Below, one piece after another: positions 12,698 through 26,300 of a stretch of 64,000 bases of DNA. The stretch spans positions 14,814,165 to 14,878,164 of the forward strand of contig NC_079912.1 of assembly GCF_024868665.1 (NCBI RefSeq). The letters are read 5' to 3'. Each line of letters starts with the position of its first letter. Position 1 is the first letter of the stretch. The notes beneath the pieces were generated by a model, which had not been told where the DNA came from, ran no database searches, and saw only the letters and a program-made list of their open reading frames with translations. The DNA is from Triplophysa rosa. Lineage: Eukaryota; Chordata; Actinopteri; Cypriniformes; Nemacheilidae. Both the position numbers and the translations under genes were made by a program.

Positions 12698-13119
12698 TAC
12701 ACTGTAAAACTTTGCTGTAGTTTTGCAGCAGGTTTGCCAGTAACGTACTGTAGATTTGATGACTAATTAATATTTTCCTATTAGTACTGTTTTTAATTTG
12801 AGTTAAACTTTACTTTAATCAAAATTAAAACACTTTGACTTTTGAGATTCAAAATGAGCAAGAAGAGACTGGCCTCATTGCTGGCATTAAACTGCAAAAA
12901 AATGACATTCTTCCTAAGGGTGTTTGCTTTGTTTTCTGGTAAAAATATTTAAAACTTCTTAAATTACGCTACATTTACATATCAAGAAAAGTGACCTACG
13001 ATATTTATAAGAAAATATAAGAACTAGGTAAGTTTATGTTTAAAACAAAATTTTAAATTAAATCTACAGTAAGTTACTGGAAAACCTGCTGCAAAATTAC
13101 AGCAAAGTTTTACAGTGTA
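12698..13119. mobile_element. MITE with ~60-bp terminal inverted repeats
   Basis: The left arm begins TACACTGTAAAACTTTGCTG and passes through GCAGCAGGTTTGCCAGTAA. The right arm ends with the complement, finishing CAGCAAAGTTTTACAGTGTA, and includes TTACTGGAAAACCTGCTGC. The middle is AT-rich and non-coding. It is one of the clearest palindromic elements in the window. Confidence 0.85.
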
Positions 13120-14930
13120 GGTTTTGCTACAACCAATAAAAAGTATTTAAAAATGCTTCTCAACTTTGACAACACAGTATTTAATCATTTTAAAAGTGCA
13201 TTGTTTTTTTCCATTTCCTGAAAAACAACAAATTTGGCCATCAACGATATATTGATTAATGTCCAATGTTTACACAAAACCCATTTGTTGGTTTAAATTC
13301 ATATTTGACCCAACCACAGTTTGAAACAACCAAGAAACCAAGTAGGTTAACTTCAAGCCAACAGGTGGGTTTGTTCTGGGTTTGTACCCAGCAGCGGGTT
13401 GAAACAACCCAAAAAAAATTAGTTTGTAGCTTTACGTTTTTCAGTGTGAACACACTACTCTCAAATGTATACTACCAAATGGCATAAAATAGTGCACAAG
13501 TGTGCAAATTATGACACGTGCGTTAAGAAAAGGATTCTAAATCTATGCTTGTATTCATGATGAATGGGGTAAGTTTGAGACAAACTGAACATGATAAACA
13601 TCTAATGGGTTGGAAAGGGAAGGGCCGGACTCGAGCAGATGGATTCACTGCGTCTTCACTGTATGTGAACGGGAGATATTTGTGGTGATGGTGTAGGCCG
13701 TATGATGGATGTTTTGTAGGCTACAGAGGTTTTGGGCTGCCGAGACACAGGAAAATTGCATTGTTGATCCATTACTATTTCCGATCTTGTCAGGCGAAGG
13801 GAAAACAATGGTGGATGTCACAGAATGCGCTCATTTGTGCGAAATATCGGCTTCCTGTTGTTTGGAAAACATTAATTATGAGGTCACAGGACCTGTGGTA
13901 AATGAGCCCGAACACTATTAAACAGCTACAGAGCATTTGCAAGTTACTGTCGAGAGAACAATTTTTTGTTACTTAAATTTTTGCTACTTTTAGGTATGCA
14001 ATTTTTTACGCACTTGCAAAATATCACAGTCCTACCGTGAAAATTATTGATTTCCCGAAAGCCAGCAGGTGCCACAAGGTCAAGGGGCATTTAATAGTGT
14101 ATTTTACTTGGTCTCTTCACATCCTTTCGGTTCACATACAAACCCACTCTACACTTTAGTGATAGTCACATGGCCTTCTCCAAACAAACACACAAAACAG
14201 AAACATGCACCCACCTGCCTAAACACTGCCGTGAATAAAGCTCACCTGTAAAAGTATTATTACATTAGTAAAGACAACCATGACTAAGTACTTTGAAATC
14301 AAACTTAAATAAACAAAAAACATCCAAGCAGCCTGATCAGACGTTTGATGCGAGTCGGTTTTCGTGTTTTGTCTGGAGGTGCTTGAAAACTAAAGCCGTC
14401 AAAACAGCAACAAAAACTCAAAAACATCTATCAAACACACAAACAACGATAATATTTGCTTAAATTTAGCAACCAGATCATGGGCTGTGCATAGTCAGTC
14501 ATCTAAGGACAATCAGACACAATTATCCAAGAACAGACACAGACTAAATAAAGCTTACGGTTATACAAAGAACTCAAACTGTTTTCTTACAGCAATACGA
14601 GATTAGCCATCCGGGGCCGGTTAACATTTCTCTACCCAAAACAAACTCACACTATTCTAGGCTTGGAGTTTCCGTATAATTTGTTAACTCAAGATCTGTC
14701 AGACCTGAGTTGACACAAGGCAACAGAATTTAGCTACAGAACTAAATCATCTGAGTTTACAGTACACATGCGAGACCTTGCTGTCTGGCAGATACCACGC
14801 AACGCAATAATTCAGGTTCTCTTTGATATGTTGATGTTTAAAGGCCTTTGCACTTGTTTAGATTATGATTTAAAAGCCTGTCTCAAAATATTCACCCAGA
14901 TGACTCATGACTGACCTGACAAGTGTAGAA
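13120..14930. other. Intergenic sequence, minor repeats only
   Basis: The segment 13266-13445 is rich in AACCCAAC/GTTGGGTT words and is probably a fish repeat fragment. The remainder shows no splice-bounded open frame. The 70-codon frame at 13709-13921 has no recognisable features. Confidence 0.4.
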
Positions 14931-15674
14931 CCAACCCTGTCTCACGGCAGTTCGTGGCATTGACACGAAATTTGGAATCTATTAACTTTCGTGTCAGTGA
15001 GCACGACCTTTTTTGAATGTATATATATATTTATACATATGAAAGATACTGCGTTTTAAAATACATTCGGCAGCGTTTTTCGAGACGTTTTTCAAGGCGT
15101 TTTTCGGCGTTTATACCCAAACGATTTTCACTGGCGATGAGCTGAGGGAACGTGCAAATTCACTCCCTGACATAGATGGCACTTAATGAAAAACAGAAAT
15201 ACCCCGGTTCACAAGGTGACGCTGCGCAACTTTATGCTTCTGACACTCGCTTGTCACACAGAAGAATTCATCTTGCTTCCTCTTCGTCAATGTGTGCTCG
15301 GGCAAGACCATTTTGTGCTTGAGCGCCACCAAGTTGTATGGAACTGTAACTTCAGAAGCTCCAGGCACGTCAACAAAAGCGCCAATCTCATTGGTCGGCC
15401 AGTTTTTAACGCGGCGCGTCAAACCAAAAAAACGAGTCCGATGCATTCGATGCCTCGAGGCATTTAAAAAAATTACGCTTTTACGCCTGTCGTTTTGCGC
15501 GTCTGTGCACACTCACGTTGGCGCCCTTTGTTTAGTCAAGACGTCGACGAGCGCGATTATCGTTCCGGTGTGGACATGCCTTGACACGAAAAAAGGGGGA
15601 ATTCGTGTCAGTAAACACGAATTAATAGATTACAGTTCGTGACAATGTTACGAATTCCCGTGAGACTGTGTTGG
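14931..15674. mobile_element. Non-autonomous DNA transposon, TIR CCAACNCNGTCTCACGG
   Basis: The left terminus CCAACCCTGTCTCACGGCAG is mirrored by the right terminus CCGTGAGACTGTGTTGG. Just inside, TTCGTGGCATTGACACGAA and the inverted TTCGTGACAATG/CACGAATTAATAG pair up, giving long subterminal inverted repeats. Open frames within (15186-15642) are composed of repeat sequence and have no known domain. Confidence 0.75.
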
Positions 15675-17719
15675 TAAAACTGAGGGGAAACGCGCCCAGC
15701 ATATGAACACATTCCCATGCACATGTCCAAATGACAACCTTTCGTCACTCTGACATGACAGCGTGAACACAACGCTTTATTTGAAAGGACATGGCGGAAA
15801 ACAAAACGGGAGGAAGATTCTTTGTCAGCTGACGTGGCTGTGGATTTGTGGGATGAACTCATCGGATCTTTGCAGCCAGTGTAGATTCATCCTCGGTTGT
15901 GCTCAACAGAAGCATCTCATTCTGTCAGTCCATGTGGGTTTAACTGCAGCGCTCTTTTTCCGCTTTCGATCCACCTGGTAGTCCATTTAAAATCCTTGTG
16001 GCTCACACAACAAGCGTATTACTTTTATAATGCGTTGAATGGATTTTTTTAGGAGAGATGCTTGATATATAAGTGTGTTTCTGGAACGTGTGACAGCTAC
16101 GGGATCCAGAACTCCCGTTTTAAGCGAAAACAGAAGATATAGATTTGGACACATTTGCATAGATTCCAAGTCCTGGTTTTCGTCTTCATTAAGGCAGTAG
16201 ATGTGTTTGGATGTGTGGGTGGAGATGTGAATGTCATTACGTTTTATTCGGGTGTGCATTTCCAATATTTATGTGGACGTCTTGATCTCCCCAGTTACTC
16301 GTTGTGGTCCTCGGTTAAAAGTCCATTTGCCACTTCCTGGGTGAACGCCATTATAAAACACAGAATCAGATAGTATCTTTTTCTGTAGAAAAGAAGAAGA
16401 GAGAGAATATATGGTCAGATGAATACATGGATTACTTAATTTAACATGCAATAACTAAACGACCAGCTTAGATCACTATAAATTTCCACTTTGTCCAAGA
16501 TGGTTTATGCTGGTTTGGTGGTGTTAAGAACGTGTCATTGATGTGTTTATTATTCATCAGATGTTTAGTGGGTGGTCCTGTATTGTATTGTACCACCATA
16601 AACTCACTAATCTCAAGGTATACTTAGGTATATTGCAGTTTTCGCTATTAGAGCAATAAAAACTGAAATTTAAGTCCAAATGGAGTGTATAATCAGCATA
16701 CGTCTGCACAGTGGCATGTGTTTAGCATCAAGCCCATACGTCATTTTAAAAAGCTCTCGCCTGACACCGATAAATACATGATGCAGATTACAGAGATTTA
16801 CCATACATGCCTGAAGATAAATGAGCTGTCCAGAGAAACTGTTTACAAACCTCTGTATTTAACATAGTTTTATATCGGACTGCAGCAGCATAGTTTCTAT
16901 TATCCTATGTGGCCATACAAGGTTAAATAGAAACAGTTTTCTTATTTATGCTTAGTATTATGTTGCATTATGTTGGATTCATTTCAGACTGTATTTGGGC
17001 AAGTCCAGCGTTATGGATGTGACATTTTGCGTTAAGGATGTGACATAAAAACACCAAGGGAATGTATTTGCTACCAATATACTGAGCATGTTTATATTTT
17101 ACTAAACCCTTGTCGATAGATTTAAAACATCAGAAAAATATCAGTCTATGCACGAGTTCTCTATTTTAAATAGAAATAAACGTGTGTTATGGATGTGACA
17201 GAAAAGGACACGGTTTTTGAGAGACGACAAACTTTGTAGGATTTGTGTGAATTAAAATGCCCAAACCTGAAGCAATTATACCCAACAAATGGAGAAGGGG
17301 TGGCTCATAGAACATCAAATAGTTTTAATTTTATTGTACCCATTTATGAGATTATGACAATATGTCCCGTTATGGATGTGACAATCCTGAAAATGGCACT
17401 TATTAGACTATGGAAAATCATGCACTAAAATAAAACAAATACTTTAAAAAACCCCAAATGTTCATATCTGTGCTGTTGGTATAGTAAAAAACCTTTGGTA
17501 AAACTGTATTTTTTCATGGTAAGGTTGACATTTTCACGGAATTGCCTATTTCTAAACATTGTCAACATAATCCAATACTGTCATGAATGATTTTAGTCAT
17601 TTGAATGGTAAGATAAATAAATATCGGAATATAGCGCTACACCATAACCAATAGATTACTTTAACCTGACATTTTTTGGTTATAAATGTAATGAAATTAT
17701 TGCCATAATCTTGTATACC
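15675..17719. other. Intergenic sequence with a recurring 15-mer
   Basis: No gene is seen. Between 17010 and 17380 the word TTATGGATGTGACA occurs three times (near 17011, 17186 and 17370), with a fourth near-match near 17031 (TTAAGGATGTGACA). An inverted copy of the surrounding sequence lies near 34070-34210 and 34620-34660, so this is an interspersed repeat. Confidence 0.5.
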
Positions 17720-18110
17720 TTAAAGTCCCAGTGATCCGGAAGTTGCGATTGTTTTTACTTCAGTATTTTGACGCATTTCCGATGCGAAAAATGGTGGGCG
17801 TGGCTTTTGTCTTTCTCTGCGATTTGATTGGATGTATAAAAACAGCCGTTGCATTTTGAAATGGAACTGGCAGCAGACTGACAGTTGAAGGGAAGGACTT
17901 AACGGATGCTCCGCCCAAGCCGTCTAACATAGGTCATTTCAGATGGATAGTCATTACAGGAAGGAAGTGCATTTTCAAATTTTACCTAAAGATTATGAGG
18001 GCACACGAATTTTGAAAAGAGAATGACCCACATTGACTATTTTCAAAAAACGCTGCAATATTTCATGAAAAAAATAGGCATTGTCATTTTTTATTTCACT
18101 GGGACTTTAA
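17720..18110. mobile_element. MITE, perfect 15-bp TIR TTAAAGTCCCAGTGA
   Basis: The two ends, TTAAAGTCCCAGTGA and TCACTGGGACTTTAA, are exact inverted copies. The interior matches 6903-7200 in the opposite orientation: GGGCGTGGCTTTTG, GATTTGATTGGATGTATAA and GACAGTTGAAGGGAAGGA. It is non-coding. Confidence 0.85.
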
Positions 18111-18888
18111 TCAGTGATTTTTGAGCCATTTTGTCACATTAATTGAACTTCTTAATGATGCTTTTCTTTCCACACAGCTTATTCTGAATAGCTTAAATGT
18201 CAAGAACAAGTAATGGACAACTTCACTCTTAATATTTAATGTGTCAGATTGACCATTGAGCTGAATAATTACTATTTACATACGCCTATTTTCCTGACCG
18301 GCGAAAGGAGACAGACGATAGAAGCTTTAAATCACATCTGAAAAACAAACCGAAGGGTGTTTCTGTTGGCCAGATATACGCAGTCCATTGTGTATAATGG
18401 ATGTAAGAATGAGAAACAGGTGTGAATGTACAGGATGAGGAGAGAGGTGAGGTCACATGACTCACTGGACCTCAGAAAGTCTGGACCACATGCATGCCAT
18501 ATGAAAGATACACAGATACAGAATTTGTATTGTTTTTCATTTTGTAGGATCACGATACCATCAGAACAGAAAATCATATCAAAAAAGGTCAGACAGACAG
18601 CAAACAGATACTGTAGATCTGCTGATGGCCTTACAATAAAACACAAACATTTCTAAGATCTTCTCTATCAGCGACCCATTTCCTAATGTAGCACAATTAC
18701 ACGAAACGGGGACACAGCCTGAAACGTTCCATATGGAGTATAAAAACATTATATGGAAAGAAACAAGGAAAACTGAGGAAGAGAGAGAGCATGGAAACTC
18801 AACTAGAAAACAACACTGGAACACTGCACATCTGAAAAAAAGATTTGTAAAGAGTGTAGGAAAGGATTGAGCGCTTCGCAGAGAAATG

Positions 18889-18932
<44 letters not shown>

Positions 18933-20253
18933 GTGGCAGTGTCTTCTGTTTATAAGCACTGGGAGCTTCATTCAGAAGTATAGCATTGCATCACAGACCA
19001 CACACACACTTATAAAGTCTTTACCAAGCCTCAGAATCCAAAAACAATGTTTCTCAGCTGCAGAGTCAGTCATTTAGCAACATATACAGAATATTACAAA
19101 TAAATTGCTACATTTAGTATCCGATTCATGAATATGCAGAATAGTCACATCATCCATTCAATCACGTGAGCTCGGACGGTGAATTATAGGTACATATATG
19201 CCTTATTCGACATGTGAGCAGTACATGCTCGTGTTGCAGGAGCAGAGCTGAACAGCAGCAGTCGTTTCAGTGCTGAGTCTATGTGCCATCCTTACATTTC
19301 CATGGCTCAGATCTGTTACAACATGTCTACACCGGATGCAACGTGACCTGCAACAACCTGTTTGCTCTTAATGGGTTTGCCGTGTCACGTCGCGTCGCAT
19401 CCAGTCTGGACATAATGTAAAATTACAATGGGTTCTTTTGTCGTGTCGTGTCACACCGTGGTGCATCCGGTGTAGACACGGTGTAAACATGATGTCGTAA
19501 ACAGCGGCAGTTTCAAACTGCGTTTTTTAAACTGTCTTTGGCCAACTGCAGTTTTACGGAGAAAATACTCCGCAATGGTTCAAAATAATGAATTTGCACA
19601 TTATTTATAAAACACCACACATAGGTATACATATAAACTTAATTTTCACCACAGGGGGACGAAAGTTGCGTTGATACACATTTTTTGGCTTTAATATTTG
19701 TATTGTGTGGATAAAAACCATAAGTCCTTAAAACATATACAGAATATATATGTTGCTTTCATAATGCTATTACTGTATGTCTGAAGCTAAGATTTCCACA
19801 AGCACAGTTCTCACATGTCACAATCTGTAATATTTTGATACATTTAAATGAATAATATAAAACTGAGATGTTAAAATTATTACGTTTATGTTTTTAATAC
19901 AAATTTGGTCCGTTACAGTTTTTCATTTTGCACATTTTCATTGACTAAAAATGTTGAGTTATATACAGTATACGCTATGCTATGCAAGGTCAAATACGTT
20001 AAAGTTAAATGCACTAAAATTAATAAACACTATCAACTTAAATAACTAAATTGAAACATTTTTGTCAAATAACGAAAGCAACTTGCACAGTATTTTAATG
20101 AATTTTATGCCTACCACGAATGGAGCAAACCATGCTGTATCACGTTATGTGGGCACTACTGTTGACACACAAACACACAGATATCAGACTTGAGTCAGTA
20201 AGACCAATGTGGAAGCTTTAGGGTGTCTACATGACGCTTTCCTTAAAACCATT
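18111..20253. other. Sequence downstream of cnbd1
   Basis: It holds a (CA)n microsatellite at about 18891-18930 and, at about 19325-19485, a copy of the ACACCGGATGCAAC-type repeat. No coding exon is recognised. Part of it may be 3' untranslated region or downstream flank of the minus-strand gene. Confidence 0.45.
18891..18930. repeat. (CA)n microsatellite
   Basis: This is an uninterrupted CA tract of about 40 bases downstream of cnbd1. Confidence 0.9.
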
Positions 20254-20385
20254 TTAAAAAATATTACATAAGACTACATACAACTTTTTCACTGTATGTT
20301 TTTGTAAATGTGTTCCTAAAGGGTTGTCTCCCACATTTATTCCACTGGGCATTCTGCACGGACATCCCACACCCTGAACTCTCTT
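20254..20385 (-). CDS. cnbd1: cnbd1 putative terminal exon 13
   Basis: After exon 12 (phase 0), the acceptor GTCACAG at 20386 opens a frame starting KRVQGVGCPCRMPSG that reaches TAA at 20254-20256. The predicted tail has no recognisable motif, and an AATAAA lies inside it near 20336. The true last exon could therefore be shorter, in another frame, or elsewhere. Confidence 0.35.
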   Translation of the reverse strand, partial: KRVQGVGCPCRMPSGINVGDNPLGTHLQKHTVKKLYVVLCNIF

Positions 20386-23300
20386 CTGTGACGGACACAC
20401 ACAGTAATATGGGTTAAAGGGTCAAAAAAAAAAAAAAATAGCAGAACAACCTTCTCAAGTTCCCATTTTTTCATCCTCTCCTGTGTCAGGAACTCCTTCA
20501 TGACTTCCTCCTGCACCAAGAAAAATATCCATATGAACTTAAAGCATCAAACAGCCTTGAAGGTGGAACAACATTCATGTGCGACACTACTGATACAGAG
20601 CAGAAGGCAGAACCTTTAAAATGTATCCTCCTTACTTTCTTACCTTACTGAGCTTTCCACATATTGGTTGCGCAGTCTGTAGTATAAGAGAGGTGGTCAC
20701 TGCGTCCAGCTCTAAACAAGAAAGACATTCAGATATATAAAACACAGACAAAACTCACAATAGACTCAGTATATTATGTATTAAAACCTGCTGGGAGTTC
20801 ATTTAAGGTAAGCCCTCGCTGTTATTGTTTGAATCATTCCCTAATGTGTAATGTCATGGTTATCCAGCTGGTTGTGCTCAGGTCCTGAGCGGTGAAGTGT
20901 AGTAACTGACCTTTCAAAGATTCTGCTTGAATAATTCCTCCGTGAACTTCAGTGGCAGTTATAATAGTACACGGGGAGGGCCGGTCTAGTAGGATGCTGA
21001 CCTCTCCAAACGACTGCTTTGGCCCCAGTTTACCAACCACCACAAATTTGATCTTGCAGTCCTGCAAATCAAACACAGTTTTACAGTATTGATGATTCAT
21101 GGATATGTGAGGTCTGGGAATTAAACACAAAGGGACAGAAAAAGCAGCAAGATATGAAAATCCTGCGCAAAGATAAATTTCTGAAACTTACAGTAGGCCA
21201 ACACCAGCTTTGTTGTTTCAGCATGTTGCTTTAACGACCAACTATATTTATTTTTGGTCTCTTTATTAAAGGAACAGTTCACCCAAAAATGAAAATTCTG
21301 TCTTCATTTACTCACCCTCAAGTTGTTCCAAATCTGTATAAATGTCTTTGTTCAGATGAACACAGAGCAGGGGCGTAGATACATGGTGGCCATGGGTGGC
21401 CACGGCTACCCCTGAATGATGGATGGCCACCTATCTGGCCACCTCTGTTGTGCAAAGCAGTTTTAAGATGTGTGTCGGAGAACATTACTCTCGCGTTAAT
21501 ATGATGTCATACGCTGATGCACTGACGCAAACAGTCTGAGCGCTATAGCTGAACAGCTGCTAACCGCTTCGTGACATTGTACTGTCTGTGTACCATTGAA
21601 GTTCATCGCGAGCAGAAGGATCAGGTCAGTAAAATCAGTCTTGTTTAACTGGATTTCATTCATTAATTAAATTTTCACGAAAGTTTAAGTTGGGGTACTG
21701 CAATGTTTATTTCTATAAAAATGCTAACTTACTGCAAATGACAACTCCAGGGTGAGTAAATGATGACCATTTTTATTTTTGGGTGAACTGTACCTTTAAG
21801 ACACACACAGAAAATAGAGGAAATATGTGCACAAAATAAAAACGAGGACAATATTGCTTTAGAGTGACGACGAAAGGCACTAAGAATATTTTGAACTCTT
21901 TTAGGGAGACTTTTGTCCTGAAGACATTAGATTACAAAGAGAATTTAGGTTTCCATTACATTTAGGTTTAAGAGAGCCCAATTCCTTCCATTGCTCAAGG
22001 CTACCCAGGTATAAAAGTGCACTGAAATACACTTTATTTAATTACACTTAGTACACTTCTATACGTGTACTTATAGTGTGGTATTTTCACGCATTAGGTT
22101 AGTAGCTAGGGTTATATTATACTAATATACTAAAAATATTGTTTACAGTACTTCTTTCAAGGTGTGTCATAGCACAGTTAGATTTTCTTAAGTTTACATT
22201 AGAAAGTACTTTAAGATTTTTTTGTATATAAGTGTGTGAAAAAAGAGCACTACATTTGTGTATTTTAGGGCACTTTTTTTCACCTGGGTAGGGGAGGTTA
22301 CACTTCAGCCTATAGAAGCTTTTTTACATTAATATACACTGAGAACTATTTATATAGAGTTAACTATTCAGCGGAAAAAATTAAGAGACCATTTCAGAGA
22401 CCATTTTTCTGCTTTTAAAATGTACTATTTGTCAAAATTGTCATGGTTCTGCCCCTTCTGTTCATGCTTTTCATAGTCTTGCGGCAGAATCATGACAGAC
22501 CCAAGTGTTTAATGTGGAGAGACAGTAGCGTTGTTAAGCACCACGCAAACCACGCAAATGCGTAGGGCCCCGCAAGCTTGGGGGCCCCCTAGTGGCTACA
22601 AGCGGTAAAATCATTTGACACTTGATTTAGATACTCGGACATACGCAATGAAGCGCACGTATCAAAGCGGTGCTCAAAAACGAAAGAAAGCAAAAGAAAA
22701 GAAATCTAATACTAATTTTACGAATATAGCAAAACAATGCTATGAAAAGAAGCATGAAAAGAAGAATCTTGCACCTTTTACTTTCTTATACTGTAGCTAA
22801 AAGCATTCTGTATTATTCTGAATAAAACAAAGGATACTTTTTCATCCCAAAGTCAAGAAGGTTTATTCTTATAACAAACTGTAGAGATTTTTGTTCTGCT
22901 ATGTGGTTCAACGTAAAATAAATCCAGTTTATATTTGTGTGTACATAGGCTATGTCTCATTAATTCCATGTACTCAATACTGCTGTGCAATTCAAACACA
23001 TTTTTTGCCCCGTGGGAAGTATTTGTTTTCAAGTTTTATATTAGTTATGTTCTTGTTTTCTCCCCATAGTGGGCTTTTGTTTATTTAAATAAAAGTTTAA
23101 GTTTTGTGTGAACCGCTGCCTGCACCTGGGTTCTCTCTCTCTCTTTCCACGAATATCCGAGAGACGTAACGAAACAGCACAGGACAGCAAAACACAAGGG
23201 CATTATATAGGAAGACTAACAAAGGATAATTAACCAGGGGCAGTTGTCGGGAATGAAACACTGATGGGAAGCTAACGAGTTCACGAGGGGGCGGGGTCAA

Positions 23301-26300
23301 AGACGAGACCGGAGAGAGCACATGGCATTATGGCAAGCCAAAATAACAATACCATGTCTCTCTCCACATTAAACACTTGGGTCTGTCATGATTCTGCTGC
23401 AAGACTATGAAAAGCATGACCAGAAGGGGCAGAACCATGACACAAAATAGTGTCAAAAATTAGCATTTTTGTTTAATTCTGTGAACTACTAACCACATTT
23501 CAAATAAAAACTTTGTTTCTATTTGCATATATTTGCATAAAATGAAAACTGGAGAAACAGGACCACAATACATCTAGAAATGGTGATCTGAAATTAAAAT
23601 TTAGAAAGGGTCTCTTTATTTTTTCCACGGCTGTATTTGTAATTTTTTTAAGTCCTATTTGGGGTCTTTTTTATGCCTTTAATGACAGCGTACAGTGGAG
23701 AGTTTTGCACAGTACTGTATAAATGAATACATGCAAAATGTGTTTCATTTCCTAATTCCTATCATGAAGTACCACACTTTTCACACTATAGATGCCCGAA
23801 TGTTTCTTTTTAAAGTCCAATATCTGTTTGACTCTACAGAAGCTGTACCTTTTTGTCCATGGGTTTCATTAACGACCCAACGTCCTGAAGGATGTTACAT
23901 TCTCCGTGACCAATGAAGACCACAAATGGACAGATTTCTCCCTCCTTCACCAGCACTGTACAGACCAAATAAAAGATAAACTACATTTAGTTTGAGTGCT
24001 CTTGGTCGTGCAAAAATGTACGATGCTACAGTAGGATGTTTTGAGTGGTTGCTAAGGAGCTTTAATAGATTGCTTTGTGGTTGCTAGGGTGTTGCTAAGA
24101 TGACTGCTAATGTGTCTTTGGTGGTTGCTTACTGCCCCTCTAAATCACTGTGATAAAGTTTTGGATCCACCTTTAATCTAAGCCTATTGAATTGTTTTCC
24201 TGTTTTATGGTCTGCAAGGAAAAAGTCTGATCGCTTAGCAAAGCAATAGCACACCTCCTCTAAACAAGTCACATGATCTGGCATATCGTTCATGTCCGTA
24301 GCGCAAATGGTGCTCCCGTGTTTATTCCTCTGTGTGTGTCTTGTGCCACGTCAAAGCAGTGCGTTCTACATTCCCCGTGTAATAAATGTATCTCAGTGTA
24401 CACCAGAAGTGACCCAGGCTCCAGAGAATGAGAAAAAGATGCAGACTGTTTACGACAGAAGTAATCTATGTTTTGGCATTAGCCCCAAAAGCAAAGGATT
24501 AGTTCTTATTGTGACAAACCTGAGTTTTGTTGAGGTGAGGATAAAATTGATTTACAGTGGGCCTTTAACATCAGGGGGAAACACTGTATTTCAGACCTGA
24601 CAGGTAAATCCCATCTCTGTGAAGCAGCAAGCGGGACGAGGCGAGTCCATTTGTCTGGACAGTGACAGAAGCCAGGCCTCTACTTTAGGACTCAGAACCG
24701 TGAAAGGCAGAAGGAAGTCATGTTTCAGCACCGGGTTTTAATCTCATCTCTCACGCTCTCACTCTTCTTATTGCAGAACCAGCAGTGCCGCAGTATTCTT
24801 CTGCTCCATGTGTCTTCGCAATCCATTAAAAAGCAAATGTCTCATTCACTTGGGAAATCACAGCAGGCTCTGGTGCACGCTGTTTGTCTACTTAGATGAG
24901 CACGGCATGGTTACGCCTCTTCCCAAAAGGCATAAACACCCATAATTCAGCATTTCTTTACTCCAAAACGCAATTAGCAATGTGGAAAAGTATAAGACAA
25001 AAAGAAAAAGCTGAATGTATTACTTTGTCGCTGTCGGGCAGAAATCTGTATCTCCAGACTGCTAATTTTCAGGAAACGGAAGAAACAGTGTATTTTTAAA
25101 TGAAACACTCTTTATTGGATAAATATTTTCAAAAGTCATAAACAAACAACAGTAATGATTATTGAAAAATAAAAATCACAAAATATGGAGATACAAGGTT
25201 TCCACCTAACAGCGACAATGATCAAATATTGATCATCAATATTGTGTTCATTCTATTGTGTTCAACTATTCAGTACTCATTAAAAAAATGCCTTCTGAAT
25301 CACTCTCTCTGCCTTCCTACACTTTTGGAGTGGGATTCATTGAGCGAATAAAAGACAAAACACAAAATAACAAGTTATTAAGTTATTAAGTAAATAATAA
25401 GTTATTAAGATGAATTTGTCAGATAAATAAACAAATAAATATTAATAAATAACTAATCAATTCATCATAATGAATTCTTTTGGCAATAATAATCTTATAG
25501 TAAAAATCTTATATTATATATGTGGCAGCCACAGGTGACAATATGCCAAATTAAGTTAATGTTTTTATAAAGATAATATAAAGATTTATTTATAAGATTT
25601 TACAAAGAAAATACTTATGTCGCCAGTGTTGAGCAACAGTACTTCTAAAGGAATTGGACTACACCAAAATCTCGAATGGAACAAATAAACAGAAATTTAA
25701 AGAAAAGGGAGAGGTTTTTATTGTGTTTGTCAGTAAAGAAACCAAAGAAACGAGTAACAGGTATGATTGTTTACATTGAGAGATGATCTTGTGTCAGCAT
25801 CATTGACCTTAGGACAACATTCTAATCAACCAATCAGGTTTAAGGAATAAACTAGGAAAGAAATGACTAGGTACATCCAACAGCCACAACGCTGTTGGAG
25901 GTATAAAACCGATCTACTATCTGCAGATAAAGGAAAAGCTCTCACCTATACATCCTTACACCGGACGCGATGCGACAAAAGACAATCGAACGCATTAGAA
26001 CCCATTATAATTTAAAAATTTGTCCACACTGGATGCGACGCGTTCGGTGTAGACAGACACGGTGATAACGGTACATACACCATCAGAAGATATTCTTGAA
26101 ATAATCATACTGGACACTTGGATTAAAAAATGGCAACAATATCCTGTCTCAGACCTGACTTTCGGTCTTGAACCCCAGAGTGACAGACAGCAGGACAGCT
26201 GCAGACACACTGACGTGGTCCACTGCTTGAAACAACAGCCTTCTGTATGATGTAATCCCACGGTAGAACAGACCATACTACAATATACAGCTCATGTCCC

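Larger units (their letters stand above)
21062..23848 (-). other. cnbd1 intron 9, filled with repeats
   Basis: It contains a family-A element (21266-21799) that is itself interrupted, and a 1-kb inverted-repeat element (22440-23441). No additional exon is needed, because exons 9 and 10 join in phase 0. Confidence 0.7.

Noticed and set aside
15183..15642. Overlapping frames of about 110 codons on both strands
   Set aside because: They lie wholly within a non-autonomous transposon and encode nothing recognisable.
18579..18971. 130-codon minus-strand frame with a Cys-Val repeat
   Set aside because: The frame is kept open by the CA microsatellite at 18891-18930.
24292..24600. 102-codon plus-strand frame with a signal-peptide-like start
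   Set aside because: It lies in a cnbd1 intron on the opposite strand, has no recognised family, no splice context and no codon signature; a chance open frame is more likely.
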